From Sinohyriopsis cumingii (taxonomy: Eukaryota; Mollusca; Bivalvia; Unionida; Unionidae), in contig CM068835.1 in assembly GCA_028554795.2 (NCBI GenBank), positions 32,554,311 to 32,618,310 on the forward strand: DNA of 64,000 bases, in the 5' to 3' direction. The notes beneath the pieces are model-generated. The model made no database searches. It was not told where the DNA came from and saw only the letters and a list, made by a program, of their open reading frames with translations. Of this stretch, positions 1 through 11,128 are shown one piece after another; within the stretch, counting starts at the first letter, position 1, and the number at the start of each line of letters is the position of its first letter. The position numbers and the translations under genes are program-made.

Positions 1-1368
1 TATATATTTCTTACAGGAAATTTTAGAGTCATGTAATAACTGTGTTAGATATTCGTATTTAAATAATTAAAGTATGCTTGCTCAAGCGTTTCGCGACTTC
101 AATCATGTTATCTGTTTTGGCCCCGAGCCAAAAAAAAAAAAGGTCTGACGTACATGGTTGAAACAAAAACACTCCTACATAAAACTTCAGTGTACAAATA
201 ATATAGAAACAGCTTTTATTGTTGATGCGAACAGATCGGATTAATTGTATAAATGCACACATTACTTCTTGACTGGGGAAGAAATTCAAAATCAGATAGG
301 AATACATATGTATTTTGTTTATTATTTTGTATAAAGTGTGTAATTTGTACCATTCTATCTAATCTTAAGTATTAAATGAAAGAATGGAAAGTAAAACCAT
401 GACAAAAGGGATGGAACGGCATTATATCGTTCCTTTCCAACATTTTATTCGTTTCCTAATCAATAACACCATCTTAGTTTACCTGTGTTCCTACTTGAAT
501 ACGTACATACCGCATATACTAGTTATTAAGTATAGTCAAACTGCAAAGAACGAAGGTCTGGATCTGCCGTAACATATTGTGTCTGCAGATCAGGGTCTAT
601 GTTGTTTTGCGACGGCAGATCTGGGTCTGAGCAGTTTGCAGTTGGTCTCATCCTACACGCGAGTATAGACGGTTCAAAACGGACGGATCCTACTGTACAT
701 ATAATTAGACACGGGAGATAATGGTTTATCTTTCAGTTTATATGTCACTATATCTTATCTAATGTACAGTAGGTGGTACAGTAACGTAAGAGATTCGAGT
801 TGAAATCTTCAAATTGTCTTGACGATTCTGCGGACTGGTAAGTTCACTTGGCAATCTGATTAAAATCAGATGTCATTGTCCTACGTATAGGACAATACAG
901 ATCTGATTTTAATCAGATTAGTTTAATTGGTTACCACTCCGGCATTAGAAGGGATGAAGACCCAGTTATTGTCTGAGCTGTAAATCCGGTTTCCAAATAA
1001 ATATTAGATCACTACATGATATAATACATTTTTAGCATTAACCGCATTTTACGTTTTATGGTAGTTGATTAATTTCTTTGTTCACTATTTGACCCTTTTC
1101 TTTCTTTTTCATCTTAGATGCCGTGAATCTTTATTTGATATTTTATTTGTTTCCATTTTTTTCTGTAATTACGTAATAGACTCGTTATTAATATTCGTTG
1201 TTTCTATACATATTTTATCATCTCTGTATAGGTGTAGGTAAATACTCATTGCTATATATTCGTAATAACAAAACTATCTGATGGAAGTGAAAATTATTTG
1301 TTTAAAAGAGCTGTAATAGGAATACACGTTTTGTCGATTCTACATTTTAGGAAGCGGTCTGTTTACTC
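1..1368. other. Upstream non-coding sequence of the esterase gene
   Basis: AT-rich DNA with no convincing coding region. It contains a strong hairpin at 853-919, described separately, and a short inverted repeat around 560-625 (GATCTGCCGT / ACGGCAGATC). It probably holds the promoter and 5' UTR of the esterase that starts near 1369, but I cannot place a transcription start. Confidence 0.5.
853..919. repeat. Long hairpin with palindromic centre
   Basis: Perfect 19-bp inverted arms (AATCTGATTAAAATCAGAT at 853-871 and its reverse complement at 901-919) flank a second palindrome, ATTGTCCTA..TAGGACAAT, at 875-896. The whole can fold into one long stem. It may be the relic of a fold-back MITE or an upstream structural element. 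No coding function is implied. Confidence 0.7.
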
Positions 1369-2040
1369 ATGTTTCCGACCAAAATGGACTTTTATTTCAA
1401 TACTGTCTTCATTTTGTGGATATGCTGTTCTTGGGTTAACTGCATCTTGTTTGGACCAGAAAATCCGATATTCCTCGCTGACGCCATTACCGAAACAGCA
1501 TGTGGATTAGTGAAAGGTCTAAGGCAAGATGGCGCCTATTCCTATCGTGGAATACCGTACGCAGAGCCACCTGTTGGCCAGCTGAGATGGAGTCCTCCGC
1601 GACACCTGAGCAAAGACCTTGGCACTTGTTGGTCAGGCATATTGGACGCGCGAGAGTTTGGATCAGAGTGTTATCAAAGAAATGCTTCTGACCAAAGTGG
1701 ATTCAGTGGGAACGAAGATTGTCTGTACCTCAACATTTGGACTCCTTCATTAAACAAGATGGCACGACTTCCGGTGATGGTTTGGGTTCATGGGGGTTCT
1801 CTTCAGAATGGAAATGCAAACGAACTGACGTATATGCCAACTGCAGAGCTCTCAAAGGAGACGAACTTTGTGTATGTGGGGATGAATTACCGTTTGCAGG
1901 CATTTGGTTTTATGGCACTTGGGATTCTTTCTACGAATTCCACAACAGGAACGTCAGGAAACTACGGTCTCATGGATATAATTGAGGCCCTTCGTTGGGT
2001 ACAAAATAATATTCATAATTTTGGAGGGGATCCGATGAAG
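1369..2040 (+). CDS. Carboxylesterase/cholinesterase-family protein, exon 1
   Basis: First of four coding exons of a type-B carboxylesterase (alpha/beta hydrolase); the spliced product is 552 residues, normal for the family. The N-terminus (from M at 1369, or M at 1384) has a hydrophobic signal-peptide-like stretch (FNTVFILWICCSWVN), so secretion or membrane association is likely. Family blocks seen: GLVKG, YRGIPYAEPPVGQLRW, NEDCLYLNIWTP, VMVWVHGGS (oxyanion-hole region), NYRLQAFGF, GNYGLMD, ALRWVQNNI and FGGDP. The exon ends in phase 0 before GTAAAA. Substrate cannot be predicted; the AChE aromatic gorge was not checked. The start codon choice is uncertain because the 5' UTR is unknown. Confidence 0.93.
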
Positions 2041-2468
2041 GTAAAAAAAAAATGTATTCGACAAGATTTTATTTTCATATACCTTAATACTCATTTAGGT
2101 ATCTTTCAGGAGAAACAATAATAGTCTTTTTAGCATAAATGTTGCAGTCAAATAATAGGTAAAAAGTGATTGCGAAAAAAATTATTCTTTGACACTCGTG
2201 ATTTGTTCTGATGTTAAATTGTTCGTGTTTTCCATTGTGGAATAGTTATCATGTCCTTCTCGGAAGTTAAGTAGCTGTTAATGACATAATCGACTTGCTT
2301 TAATTAGAAATTCTTACTTTAATAAGCACCAAGTATATCAGAGACGAAATATAGTATCTTCCATCTAGCAGCTATATATAAGTTGTTTTGTAGTCATAAC
2401 GTGAACAAAGTCGCACGTGCTGAAAGTTATATCTTCTCTATTCTTCATTAACAAAATATCACTTTCAG

Positions 2469-2787
2469 GTTACTATATTTGGTCACAGTTCGGGGGGAAC
2501 GGCCGTCTTTGCACTTCTTGCTTCTGCCCTGAGCAAGGACCTTTTCCACCAGGCCTGGCTCTCAAGTGCCTCTCCTGTTCTAAATAAAATGGCAAGGGAT
2601 GCGTTCAAGGACAACTCAGTATTTCTGAACATTACCGGCTGCTCTGACATCGATTGTTTATACGGGTTATCTCCATCTCAGGTTACTGCAGCTGCACCAT
2701 GGGATGTCTACCCCTATTGGTCAATGGAAGACATGTTGGATCTTCCCGTTAAGGGGCGCTTTGATGGTGCAATGGCTATCGTTGATG
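2469..2787 (+). CDS. Carboxylesterase-family protein, exon 2 (catalytic serine)
   Basis: Acceptor TTTCAG at 2463-2468. The exon opens with VTIFGHSSGG, the nucleophile elbow G-x-S-x-G, in the expected place directly after FGGDP of exon 1. Further family blocks are FHQAWLSSASP, a CSDIDCLYGLS region (disulfide loop cysteines) and PYWSMEDMLDLP, ending in AIVDG. The exon ends in phase 1 before donor GTGCGT (2788-2793), a functional-looking but non-consensus donor. The downstream intron is 19.9 kb and contains Polinton copy A, whose left edge is only about 55-60 bp from this donor. Confidence 0.92.
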
Positions 2788-2849
2788 GTGCGTTTTCAGA
2801 GGTTTATTTTTTTTTATGTAGGTTAAATTCGTGTTATATATAAGCATAG

Positions 2850-3020
2850 TAGAACTTCTCTCTCCTTCTTGATTTCCTCTCTGAAGAGCTCTTTGATCAG
2901 GTCTTCAGTCACTTTCAACATTCTGACATTCTCTGTCTCTGCAGGCCTCGGTATCAGGCTTTGCCTGACACAATGTAAATTCAAGTAAGCTTCGTTCAGC
3001 TTGGCTAGTCTTGAACGGAT
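2850..3020 (-). pseudogene. Copy A left-arm gene c, 5' half only
   Basis: Matches the N-terminal half of copy B's 27544-27912 protein (shared blocks LAKLNEAY, ENVRMLKVTEDLI, ELFREE). The ATG position of copy B is not an ATG here. The left edge falls inside the coding region at a short ACTTCTCT sequence. The missing 3' half lies 2.2 kb away at about 5111-5319. Confidence 0.75.
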
Positions 3021-3232
3021 CTTCACAGGAGGATGAATCAACAATGGATGGTTAGACTGTTGACTGTCCTGCTTTGTATGGTTCAAGCGCGACGCGATAG
3101 AAAACAGCCCTACTCTGTTTAGAGTCGGAACGCTAGAATAGTTTGATTTGAGGGATAGAGAGAAGTCAAAGAGCATATATCATGCTAAAAAGGCAAACAA
3201 ACGACAGATTCATTTTTTCAAAACACAACATT

Positions 3233-3238
3233 TTTATT
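3233..3238 (-). terminator. AATAAA downstream of copy A protease
   Basis: TTTATT on the plus strand reads AATAAA on the minus strand, in the same context (ACACAACATTTT..ATTCA) as copy B 28133-28138. Conservation in the two copies supports a real poly(A) signal for the structural gene block. Confidence 0.55.
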
Positions 3239-3313
3239 CAAATAACTAACATCGAACAATTAACAATCAACACATTTTTAAATTAACACTCCAATAAACT
3301 AACAAACATTTTT

Positions 3314-3881
3314 TTATTTAACCAACTCTTTTGGACAAGGTTGACAACGTTGTGAACTGAAGTTAGACTTACACTGTTGGAAGTCATTGGGCCATTGATG
3401 TACACTACATTTCCTAGCTAAAGACAAAAGATAACCATAATGTTCACAAAACCATCGAACTACTTTGGCATCGTTTCTAGATGAGTGACGATCAAAATAA
3501 GTCACTAAATGTTCTAAAGAATATCCAAGACTGTGTTGATGAAGAAAATACACACAATATTGTCCACACACCATGGAATATGTGCCTTGTAAATTCATCA
3601 GAATTGAATCGTGTTGTCTGAGCATTTCTTCTCATAAAGTCCATGATGTCTTCCAAAGGGGGCAAGCCGTACGAATCGAAATACTCCACAAAACCTTCTT
3701 TTCGAAAGTAGACGGTTACCCAGTGGGTTCCTGGGAAATGACTGTCGTCCGTGTTGATGACATAAGCTTGATGGTCTTGAGGTTTTCAATGAGGCAGTTC
3801 ATCTTTAGCACACATGACAGGATTCCAAGAGGCAGTGTACGAACTGTGGCTCAAAAGATAATAAAGTTTCCAGGTATCCAT
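3314..3881 (-). pseudogene. Copy A adenain-like cysteine protease, frameshifted
   Basis: Homologue of copy B 28252-28811. The Cys-box region VCGQYCVYFLHQHS and the EYFDSYG block are recognisable but lie in different frames, so several small indels separate the N- and C-terminal parts. Not functional. Confidence 0.75.
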
Positions 3882-3909
3882 TTTTGTTGTTGTTTTTTCT
3901 TGTTTTTCT

Positions 3910-4407
3910 TCACAGGTAATGATAAGTGATCAATTCAGTCCTGACTTTCTGTTTGAAAATGTCTGACAAGTAACCGTTTCTTCGTTTCGTCTCTGCAGAC
4001 TGAGTCAAGAGAGCTTCGGTGTGACGGATCCCTAGTGCCATTAGTGGAGGAGAGGAATGATACCGCAGGTCTTTATACCACTGATGCAACACGGCTTCTT
4101 CCGAGATGAGACTCTACGCTTCGTCCAGATACTCGTCCAATTTTTCGTCTTGACTCAGCATCAAACATTAATCGTGTTGAATTTGACTGGGATGATTATT
4201 GTAACATCCATAGCAATCTTTCTTGATCAGTTCCGTAATTTTTAATGTCAGGTATTCGGCAAAACAGGAGACTAAATGTTGTTCTTGTTCTGGCCATTTG
4301 GACTTCGTGACTATGTTGATTTCGTCATTGTCTTGGGGTTCTGCTTCCATGGTCTCCTCCCATTCCAAAGATTCTCCACTATTCAAAGAGGGATGACAGT
4401 CTTCCAT
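3910..4407 (-). pseudogene. Copy A small C/H-rich Polinton protein, broken
   Basis: Homologue of copy B 28829-29302, starting at MEDC (4407). It keeps the CYGC..NHPSQIQH block but runs to a stop soon after it. The C-terminal part reappears in another frame. It lies 5 bp downstream of the capsid stop, as in copy B. Confidence 0.65.
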
Positions 4408-4412
4408 AGCTT

Positions 4413-6149
4413 CTAATAGTCTAGAATGACTTCTCTCAAACTGTTGATTAATATGGTATTGTCGAATTCGGCATACAGGATGACGTTCACCGTGTTGTTC
4501 ACAGGTATTGACTTTGCAAACTGAAGTTCCACACGAATCTGGCCGGATTTTATAGGGTGGAAATGTCCCACGTCGCTGCCTTGGTCTTGGGTGAAATCCA
4601 AAGCCCACAAAGTGTACCCTTCTGCATAATCCTCGTACGTAATGCAGTGACTGGTGTTGGTTCCTGACTTTCCTGTAGCATCGTACAGGGACAAGTACGA
4701 TCTCAAGTAATTCTTCTTCTCGTCACTAAAGTCAGGTTCGAAATGTCTGGTACACAAGATTTTGCCATCTCGACTGACTTCGATCCCCTGTCACCAAAAC
4801 TTACATTACCCATATCATTACCCCAATAAACATGCATCACGTGGACTTAAAAGAAACACTCACTCACTTTTTACTTACAAACCCTAACTACTACCAAAAA
4901 CACACTGACTATTTGACAAGCAATGGAAACGAGGTGCTTATGACACACTTCGAACAAAGTTAAAGAAACGAAGTACTTGTATACACACTTCTATTTTTTA
5001 TAACTTACTAACATACCATTGGCGCTTGAATTAGTATCTCTCTTCTAGAGTATTGGGTAGCCTTGAAAAGGGCTGGGGGCTTTTTTTGGACGAGGTGGTA
5101 TGGCAACCTTTTATTGTCTAAGATTGCGGTCCCGTCTGGCAGCAGGTTTTCCCACAGGATAGGGTCTGCTTCTTCGGAAAGAGAAGAACTCTTTGGTGCC
5201 TACACGGCAGTCGACAAAACCTCTGTCTGGTTCCTGCTGCTGCTGCTGCTGCTGTTGATGCTGATGCTGCTCTCTATCTCTCTCTATCTCTGCTGTTTCT
5301 GAAGTCTGTACTTCTCTGATCATGGATTGATGTTCAGCGGGAATGGTGAAAGTTTTCACTACCACGCGTCGTATCTGATACTTGGCGGTCATTCTGATCA
5401 AAGTGTGACTGCTGTCGTTTCCCACTTAATGTAACACTTCCACATGTCGCACGTAGAGTCTGGCTTCTTGGATGATGGTTTTGTAACAGACAGAAACACT
5501 TATCAAATGGAAAGCGGCACTGCTACGATTCAGTCTCAGGCGGACATCCACACCGTTCAGCAAATACTTTTCTTACAACCACTTGTCTAAATGCAAACGA
5601 TCCATCAGTCCTAAAAAAATATTTGGGGCCTTTGATATCGTTTCGTCGGACATTGAATCCCACCTTGTGGTTGGGGTCTTTATCTGTACTCAAATCGGTA
5701 TCGTCAAACTTGCCCGCTGTGTTAGGTTTCCATACCAAGCAAGCATCCAGATGGGTGTTCTTGGCTTCTTTTCCGTACGTCAAGAGATTTTCCAGGTACG
5801 CTCGGTAAGGGTAAATGTCCATTCTGCTACTGACCAGTTTGCTATTAAAATACAAATCCACTTCACTGAAATTGTTGACGGGGGCTACTTTATCTTCGTC
5901 CTTTATATCGGGACCGTCTGTCGACGTGTCGATCACTTTCACTTTCAAGTACAAGTAACTGCAATACATATTGATGTAATCTTCGGGCTGTCCTTTGATT
6001 TCAAACTCGATAGGAGCTGACCCTGAGTCCTTGACAGAGGAGATGGGATGAAATTCGACCCATTGGAATTCTTGCATCGTCATCATAGTAGGCGGCATGG
6101 CAAACAGATCCAGTTCCGGCTTCAAACAGGCACAAGACTCTCGAAACAT
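4413..6149 (-). pseudogene. Copy A jelly-roll capsid protein, interrupted by a 0.5-kb displaced segment
   Basis: Homologue of copy B 29308-30631 (F54H12.2-like Polinton capsid family). The N-terminal part starts at M 6149. The sequence is colinear down to about 5320, where about 40 codons are replaced by a segment (4790-5319) that belongs to the element's left arm. The C-terminal part resumes at about 4788 and ends at 4413. There are additional frame changes in the N-terminal third. Confidence 0.8.
4790..5319 (-). other. Displaced left-arm segment (3' half of gene c plus stem-loop)
   Basis: Corresponds to copy B about 27116-27740: a promoter-like repeat with AAAAGAAACACTCACTCAC, the TCTAGAGTATTGGG..GCC histone-type stem-loop (here decayed, 5059-5074), and the 3' half of gene c with a glutamine-coding CTG-type tract (5237-5270). 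It ends at TACTTCTCTG, the same place where the left edge of copy A begins, so segment order is Y-X-Z instead of X-Y-Z. Confidence 0.75.
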
Positions 6150-6167
6150 CCTTTTTGTTTCTATGAT

Positions 6168-6559
6168 TCAATAATCAAAAACGTCTAAGTCTCGAGCAGA
6201 TCTTCTTTTCTTAGTCTTTCTAGCTTTATGAGTGTGAAGTCTTCTAAAGGGGTGTTTTCGTCGTCTCTTTCTGCCTTGTCCTTGCTGTGGCGTCACGGAA
6301 GCGGAAATGCCTGACTCAGTAGCGTTTGAAGCAAGACGTTTTTGCCTGCTCTCAAGAACGCTTCTTTAGGGTTTTGTTTGTCAGTGATGACATGTTGGCG
6401 AAATTATTTGCCGTGCGTCAATGCGGCATCTTTCAATGCATTCAAACCTCGTGTCACCATCGGTTTCAACACTGGAACCACCGAACGAAAGGCCGATTTC
6501 AACATATCTCCGAAACCATGTTTTTGTTGTCGAGCGACTCCTCGGTACAATGGATACAT
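6168..6559 (-). pseudogene. Copy A small basic core-like protein
   Basis: Homologue of copy B 30645-31060. It starts at MYPLYRGVA (6559), has a middle LKSAFRSV..PVLKPMVTRGL block, and ends with an RDLDVFDY-like tail at 6168. The reading frame is broken in the middle. Confidence 0.65.
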
Positions 6560-6562
6560 GAC

Positions 6563-7481
6563 TTACAACTCGTTAGAGAATCGTTTTCGAAAATGGAGTT
6601 TCACCGTGACTTTACCTTTGGAGAATGGAATATTTTGTCCCAGATCTCCTTTTGTAGTAATGTTGTTAGTGTCGAAATACGCCTTGCTGACGGGTAAATA
6701 GTGAGTATGTACAAATTCGCAGTGAATGTGATAGGTATTTCCACCTTCCTGGTCATTGGCCGTGGTACTATCCACTTTGAAAGGAATGACCCGCAGTAAC
6801 GGTACGAAGGTGTGTCCCACCACGTTGTACTCCACCACGTCGGAGTACACAAAGATCAAATTGAGTTCTTCGTTCAGTTCTACCGGGAATCCAAAAGCCC
6901 TGTAAAAGTCCATATTACTGTTGATCTTGGGGCCAAAACTGTGTGCTACCATATGTGGATGTCCGCCCAAAATTTCAAACAAACTACCATTAAACCTGAG
7001 GGACAATGTGTCGGTATCCTGACATTGTATCATTAGGCGACGAGCTGCTTTATGATACTAAATCTTACCACTTCTTTTGGCTCTGTTCAGGGCTTTGCCA
7101 AAGGCTACCTCGAACCTGTCCGTAATGATGTCCACCAAATGTTCACCACTAAAATAATAACCTGACGGAATTTTCAACGTGTAGATACTGAATGATGGAT
7201 TGTTTGCTGACTTTGTGCCACCTGAAAACCCGATTTTAATAATTTTTTTTCTTGCAATTTGGCGTTCAGGATTTCGACCTGGAAAGTGTTTTGCTTTTCG
7301 GTGATGTTTTTGATTTGTGCAGGGTAAATCATTTCCGCCAAAGCCACTTCCCAATGGGCTTCGTGATCTGTTTGGATTGCCTGAGGTAATTTGGCCGTGT
7401 AACAACAAAAAGTGTTATTGGGAAACACTCCATCGAACTGTCACTGCGTAAGGTTAAGTAAAATTGGTTGTTGTTGTTCAT
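6563..7481 (-). pseudogene. Copy A second (minor/penton-like) capsid protein
   Basis: Homologue of copy B 31064-31993. The C-terminal 156 codons (6563-7033) are one open frame ending in VTVKLHFRKRF, a part that is cut off by a nonsense codon in copy B. The N-terminal part, from M 7481, is split over frames. Confidence 0.7.
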
Positions 7482-7881
7482 ATTTCCAGAGTTCTGTGGC
7501 TGTCCGAGGAGTAATTGGAAGTCAGAGGAGTGTCCCGCCCAAAATGTTGAGGGAGTGGTGACTGACGTTGGACGCAAGATTCCTGTTGTTCCCGTTTGAG
7601 GAGTATTTCAGGGAAGGATTGGGAAGAAGGTAACCGATGCAACTGCTCAATAAAATGGTCCACAATTGTTTGTCACCTTGTTGCAAACTCAAATTGGCAA
7701 TGGTTGCACCGATGACACAATACACTACAAACATTTGGCAGAAAAAGATGATTTGCGTTTTAGGCACACGTTCTCCACACCACGCCCACTAGGATTGCTT
7801 TTGTAGATCTTGCAGAGAAGAAGTGGGTGAAGGAGTTGTCATTGCAGTGGAAGCGGAAACTGAGGCTGTGTGGAAGGTCAT
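7478..7881 (-). pseudogene. Copy A two-helix membrane protein
   Basis: Homologue of copy B 31990-32409. The hydrophobic block IIFFCQMFVVYCVIGATIAN and LLSSCIGYLLPNP are conserved. There is an in-frame stop and a frame change before the first helix. Confidence 0.7.
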
Positions 7882-7886
7882 GATGG

Positions 7887-8985
7887 TTACTTCTTTTTAT
7901 AGTCGATGACTTGCGAGGCGTCGATCCAAAAATCAAAACTGGGAGGATATCCTTTCCAACGTACTTTGACTTCTTTGACACATTTGCCCACTTTATGGGT
8001 TCTTTGTTCGAGAATGCTTTCGATGTCGTACACTTCGTCTTCTTTTTGGTCACGCGTTGTAACTCGGGCAAATAAGAAGTTCCTATTAACACTTCCTCAT
8101 TCATGTCTTCTAATTTATAGACGACAGGATGACGACCATGCACTCGTCCAGTGACACGAAACAATTTCTGTGGTCCAGTTGGGTAAGTAACCTTTGTCGA
8201 AAGTGCGTTTGGATTTGCCAATGCGCACCGAATCTCCTACTGCCAACACTCCACTTTTCTTGGGGACAGCCTCTGTCGGGGACATACCAAACAGGCCTTC
8301 AGGACCGGTCATTTCGTTGTCGGGAGTCACTTCTTGAGGGGCACCTCCAATGCTTCGATGGTAGGCTTCGTTGTACGCTTGAACCAGGTGTGGTAAGATG
8401 TCGATGTTCTTGAGAGTGTGTTGATGTGTAAAATATTTCCACAAGCGGTCTTTCAAGGTACGTTGAAAACGTTCCAAGATGTTGGCTTTGGTTTCGGGAT
8501 TCTCGGTGGTGAAAAAATGAATGTCACGTTTCTTTAGTTCTTTTTGGAAAGTTTGGTTCAGAAATTCGATTCCTTTGTTGGTTTGCCATCGAAGAGAGTG
8601 ACAACCACTTTGTTTCAACACCAGTTGGAGGGCTCGTACTAATTCACTGCTCGATTTGAAAGTCAATGGCACGACCCATGCCAATTTGGAAACGACGTCG
8701 ATGACACAAAACAAATTTTTGTAGCCACGATTGTAGGTGGCCAAATGAGAGACATCGGCTAAATCGTCTTGCCACTGATGATCGATACCCTCCACGATTT
8801 CTGAAAAATGTTCGTCGAATGGGTTTGTGTAAAGTGTACATGGCTTGTTTTTGCAACCATCGTTGCACTTTAGATAAACGGAGACTTTTCAGTCGTGTTT
8901 TGGCAGCACGATACAATTTCTGAACTCCTCCGTAACCTGCAGAATGGGATGGATCGTAGTAAATGCTGGCTAACACCTTCTCCAT
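7887..8985 (-). pseudogene. Copy A DDE integrase with chromodomain, frameshifted
   Basis: Homologue of copy B 32415-33524. Start region MEKVLASIYYDPSHS at 8985; the D-rich first motif (DDLADVSHL) and the WQTNKGIEF and ERFQRTLK blocks are readable. The second acidic motif has N in place of the usual D, and several indels break the chromodomain. Confidence 0.8.
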
Positions 8986-8998
8986 TTTTGTTAATAAG

Positions 8999-9380
8999 TC
9001 ACCTACTCTTCGCTGTCGCTACTTTGGAAGGGGCGAGATGGTGGTTTGGAAACGGATTTACGTGTCCGATGTGCCACGAGAGTAGACGTCGAAGGTATTG
9101 ATGGAGGTAGTAATGAAATGGCTTTGGTCTTCTTTTCTTTTTTCTCTTCTGGTGTTTAGACAAAGGTATGGTGCCTTTCAAGACGTTCAAACAACATTCG
9201 CACACGGTAACGATGACATCTTTGGAGGCTGTTTGAATGAGTTTGTTTCCGCATGGGTGGAGAAGCTTCGGACAGGACAGACAACATGTCCCCATGTTTG
9301 GCTAAACGAGGAGACAGTCCTTTCCTTTTCTTTCCTTTGGGTTAAGAAGAGGGATGACTTTTGGGGGGGGGGGGTGACAT
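8999..9380 (-). pseudogene. Copy A fusion of two truncated virion-type genes
   Basis: The N-terminal part (from M 9380) matches copy B 34235-34639 up to GTIPLSKHQK. It then jumps into sequence matching the last about 45 codons of copy B 33544-34185 (HRTRKSV..). An internal deletion of roughly 0.8 kb relative to copy B created the junction near 9150. Confidence 0.65.
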
Positions 9381-9460
9381 CTTTGGGTCTTTAGAAGCAC
9401 AAAAACAATGATGCCCATTCTTTTCTTCAGGCCTTTTTTTTATACTGGAATGGGTGGCCA

Positions 9461-10279
9461 CTAATTGTCTTTGCGACGTATCAACTTGATGACAGGCATC
9501 ACGCGTCGTGGAGGAGTTCGCAACGGACTAAGTCGGGACAGGTATATCTTGGACAAATTCAGTGAACTCTGTAACATGCCCGATCGCTCTTGGAATTTGA
9601 TTTTGGGAACAGGTACTTTGTGAGCAGCTGCCACTGCAGATAAAGATGAGGAGGGTGTTTTTGTACACGCGGGTTTCCATTGTTTCATCAAATGAGGAAG
9701 AACGGTTGTCAAATTGGGTTTGGCTGGCATCACCAGCAACGGAGAAGTGGAAGAACCTGAGGCTACTAGAGACGCAGTCACCGTCGCTGAAGGTCGTGGT
9801 TTGCAAATGTTTGCGTCCTGGCCGAAATGTCTCTCTTGCGAGTAGAAGCTGTTTTCTGAAAGCTTTTCTTTTTCTGGGGACTTTTCTTTTTCTTATTGTG
9901 TGGGCTTTTCTTTTTCTGGGGCTGTGACCTGGTCTTGACACAGTTGCTCTTTTTCTTCTTTGGGCTTCGTTTGGCTTTTTTGGGAGTGGCTTTTTTCCTG
10001 GGGAGAACTTTGGCGGCATTAGGATCCCATTTTAAGAGGGAGTGAATGATGACACCTCCTAGAGAACCACTCCATCCAGGTTTCAAAATGATTGCTTTTT
10101 GGTTTGAGTGTCGATGTGGGGATCGGCCTGTTGCTTCAAGGCTACTTTGTTTCTGTGAAAAAAGCGTTTGATTTTATTAGGAATGTGAATGATGCCTTGC
10201 AGTAATTGAAGTACTGTAAACGTAAACCATCGTAAGAACGATTCATTCTGACGGGAAGATGAGACTGAAGGCACGTCAT
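9461..10279 (-). pseudogene. Copy A Lys-rich core-like protein
   Basis: Homologue of copy B 34688-35638. It starts at MTCLQSHLPV (10279), contains a GGVIIHSLLKWDPNAAKVLP block, long Lys/Arg runs, and the C-terminal ERSGMLQSSLNLSK..LSPLRTPPRRVMP block. At least two frameshifts. Confidence 0.7.
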
Positions 10280-10304
10280 GTTGACGCTGTGTGAGACAGA
10301 CCCA

Positions 10305-11002
10305 AAGTTCTCGGGGACGTGTACAGGACAGATCCTCCGTCTTGACACCATTGGTGAAAGAAATGGGTACGAAATCACAAATAATGGTAGGTTTTAGATC
10401 CACGAGTAAATAGGCATCTGGGGTTTGAATGGCATCGTCGTACGCATGAGTCAGCCAAGGCGTTCCTAACTGTTTGGCTAAGGCTTGCACTTACGATTTA
10501 TCTCTGGGGCTTTTAAACAAGACCACGTAATGAGCATTGAGACTGATGGTGCGATGGGCTTTACTTTGTTGAAACAAATTTTGAGTAATGTAAATGATAC
10601 TAGCATTACGGTGATGCCCTTTGCGCGTAAACCACAGTTTAATTTCTTCTTCGTCTTTTCCTAACATGTCATCGAAAATGACCAGATGGGTTTGACGGGG
10701 GTCAGACACAATTCCGTCTTCATCGCTAGGAATACCTTCCACAAACACGATGGAATCGCCTTGACTTTCTCGCAAGAGGTTGTACACTGATTGCCACTCT
10801 TTGTAACACCACACGATTCGTTAAGGTGGACGATCGATCAAATGATGTTTATGTTCGATCAAACGTTTGACAAATTCAGTTTTGTCTGAACCAGTTAAGA
10901 TGTTAAAGGGATGGCGGAGATACAAGGCCTTCCAACTGGCACGATCGTGTGTGTTCGTTTGAAAGTGGAGGAAGAGGGAGCAAAGACAGCAGAGGTAGCC
11001 GC
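10305..11002 (-). pseudogene. Copy A packaging ATPase, degraded
   Basis: Homologue of copy B 35706-36434. The Walker B region HLVIFDDMLGKDEEE and the ITQNLFQQSKAHRTISLNAH block are intact. The codon at the position of copy B's ATG (11000-11002) is not ATG, the Walker A stretch is lost, and two stops or frame breaks occur. Confidence 0.8.
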
Positions 11003-11128
11003 AGTGCAAAGAATGTCACCTTTGACACAAAGATAGACAAGATAAGAGTTTTTATACCTTTTCAGGACACGTTTATTGTAGGTCAAAATGGAACAACACG
11101 AAATACAAAAATACATAAAGCCAAATGG

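Noticed and set aside
384-572. Short plus-strand ORF upstream of the esterase
   Set aside because: No coding signal or family resemblance; chance ORF in AT-rich DNA.
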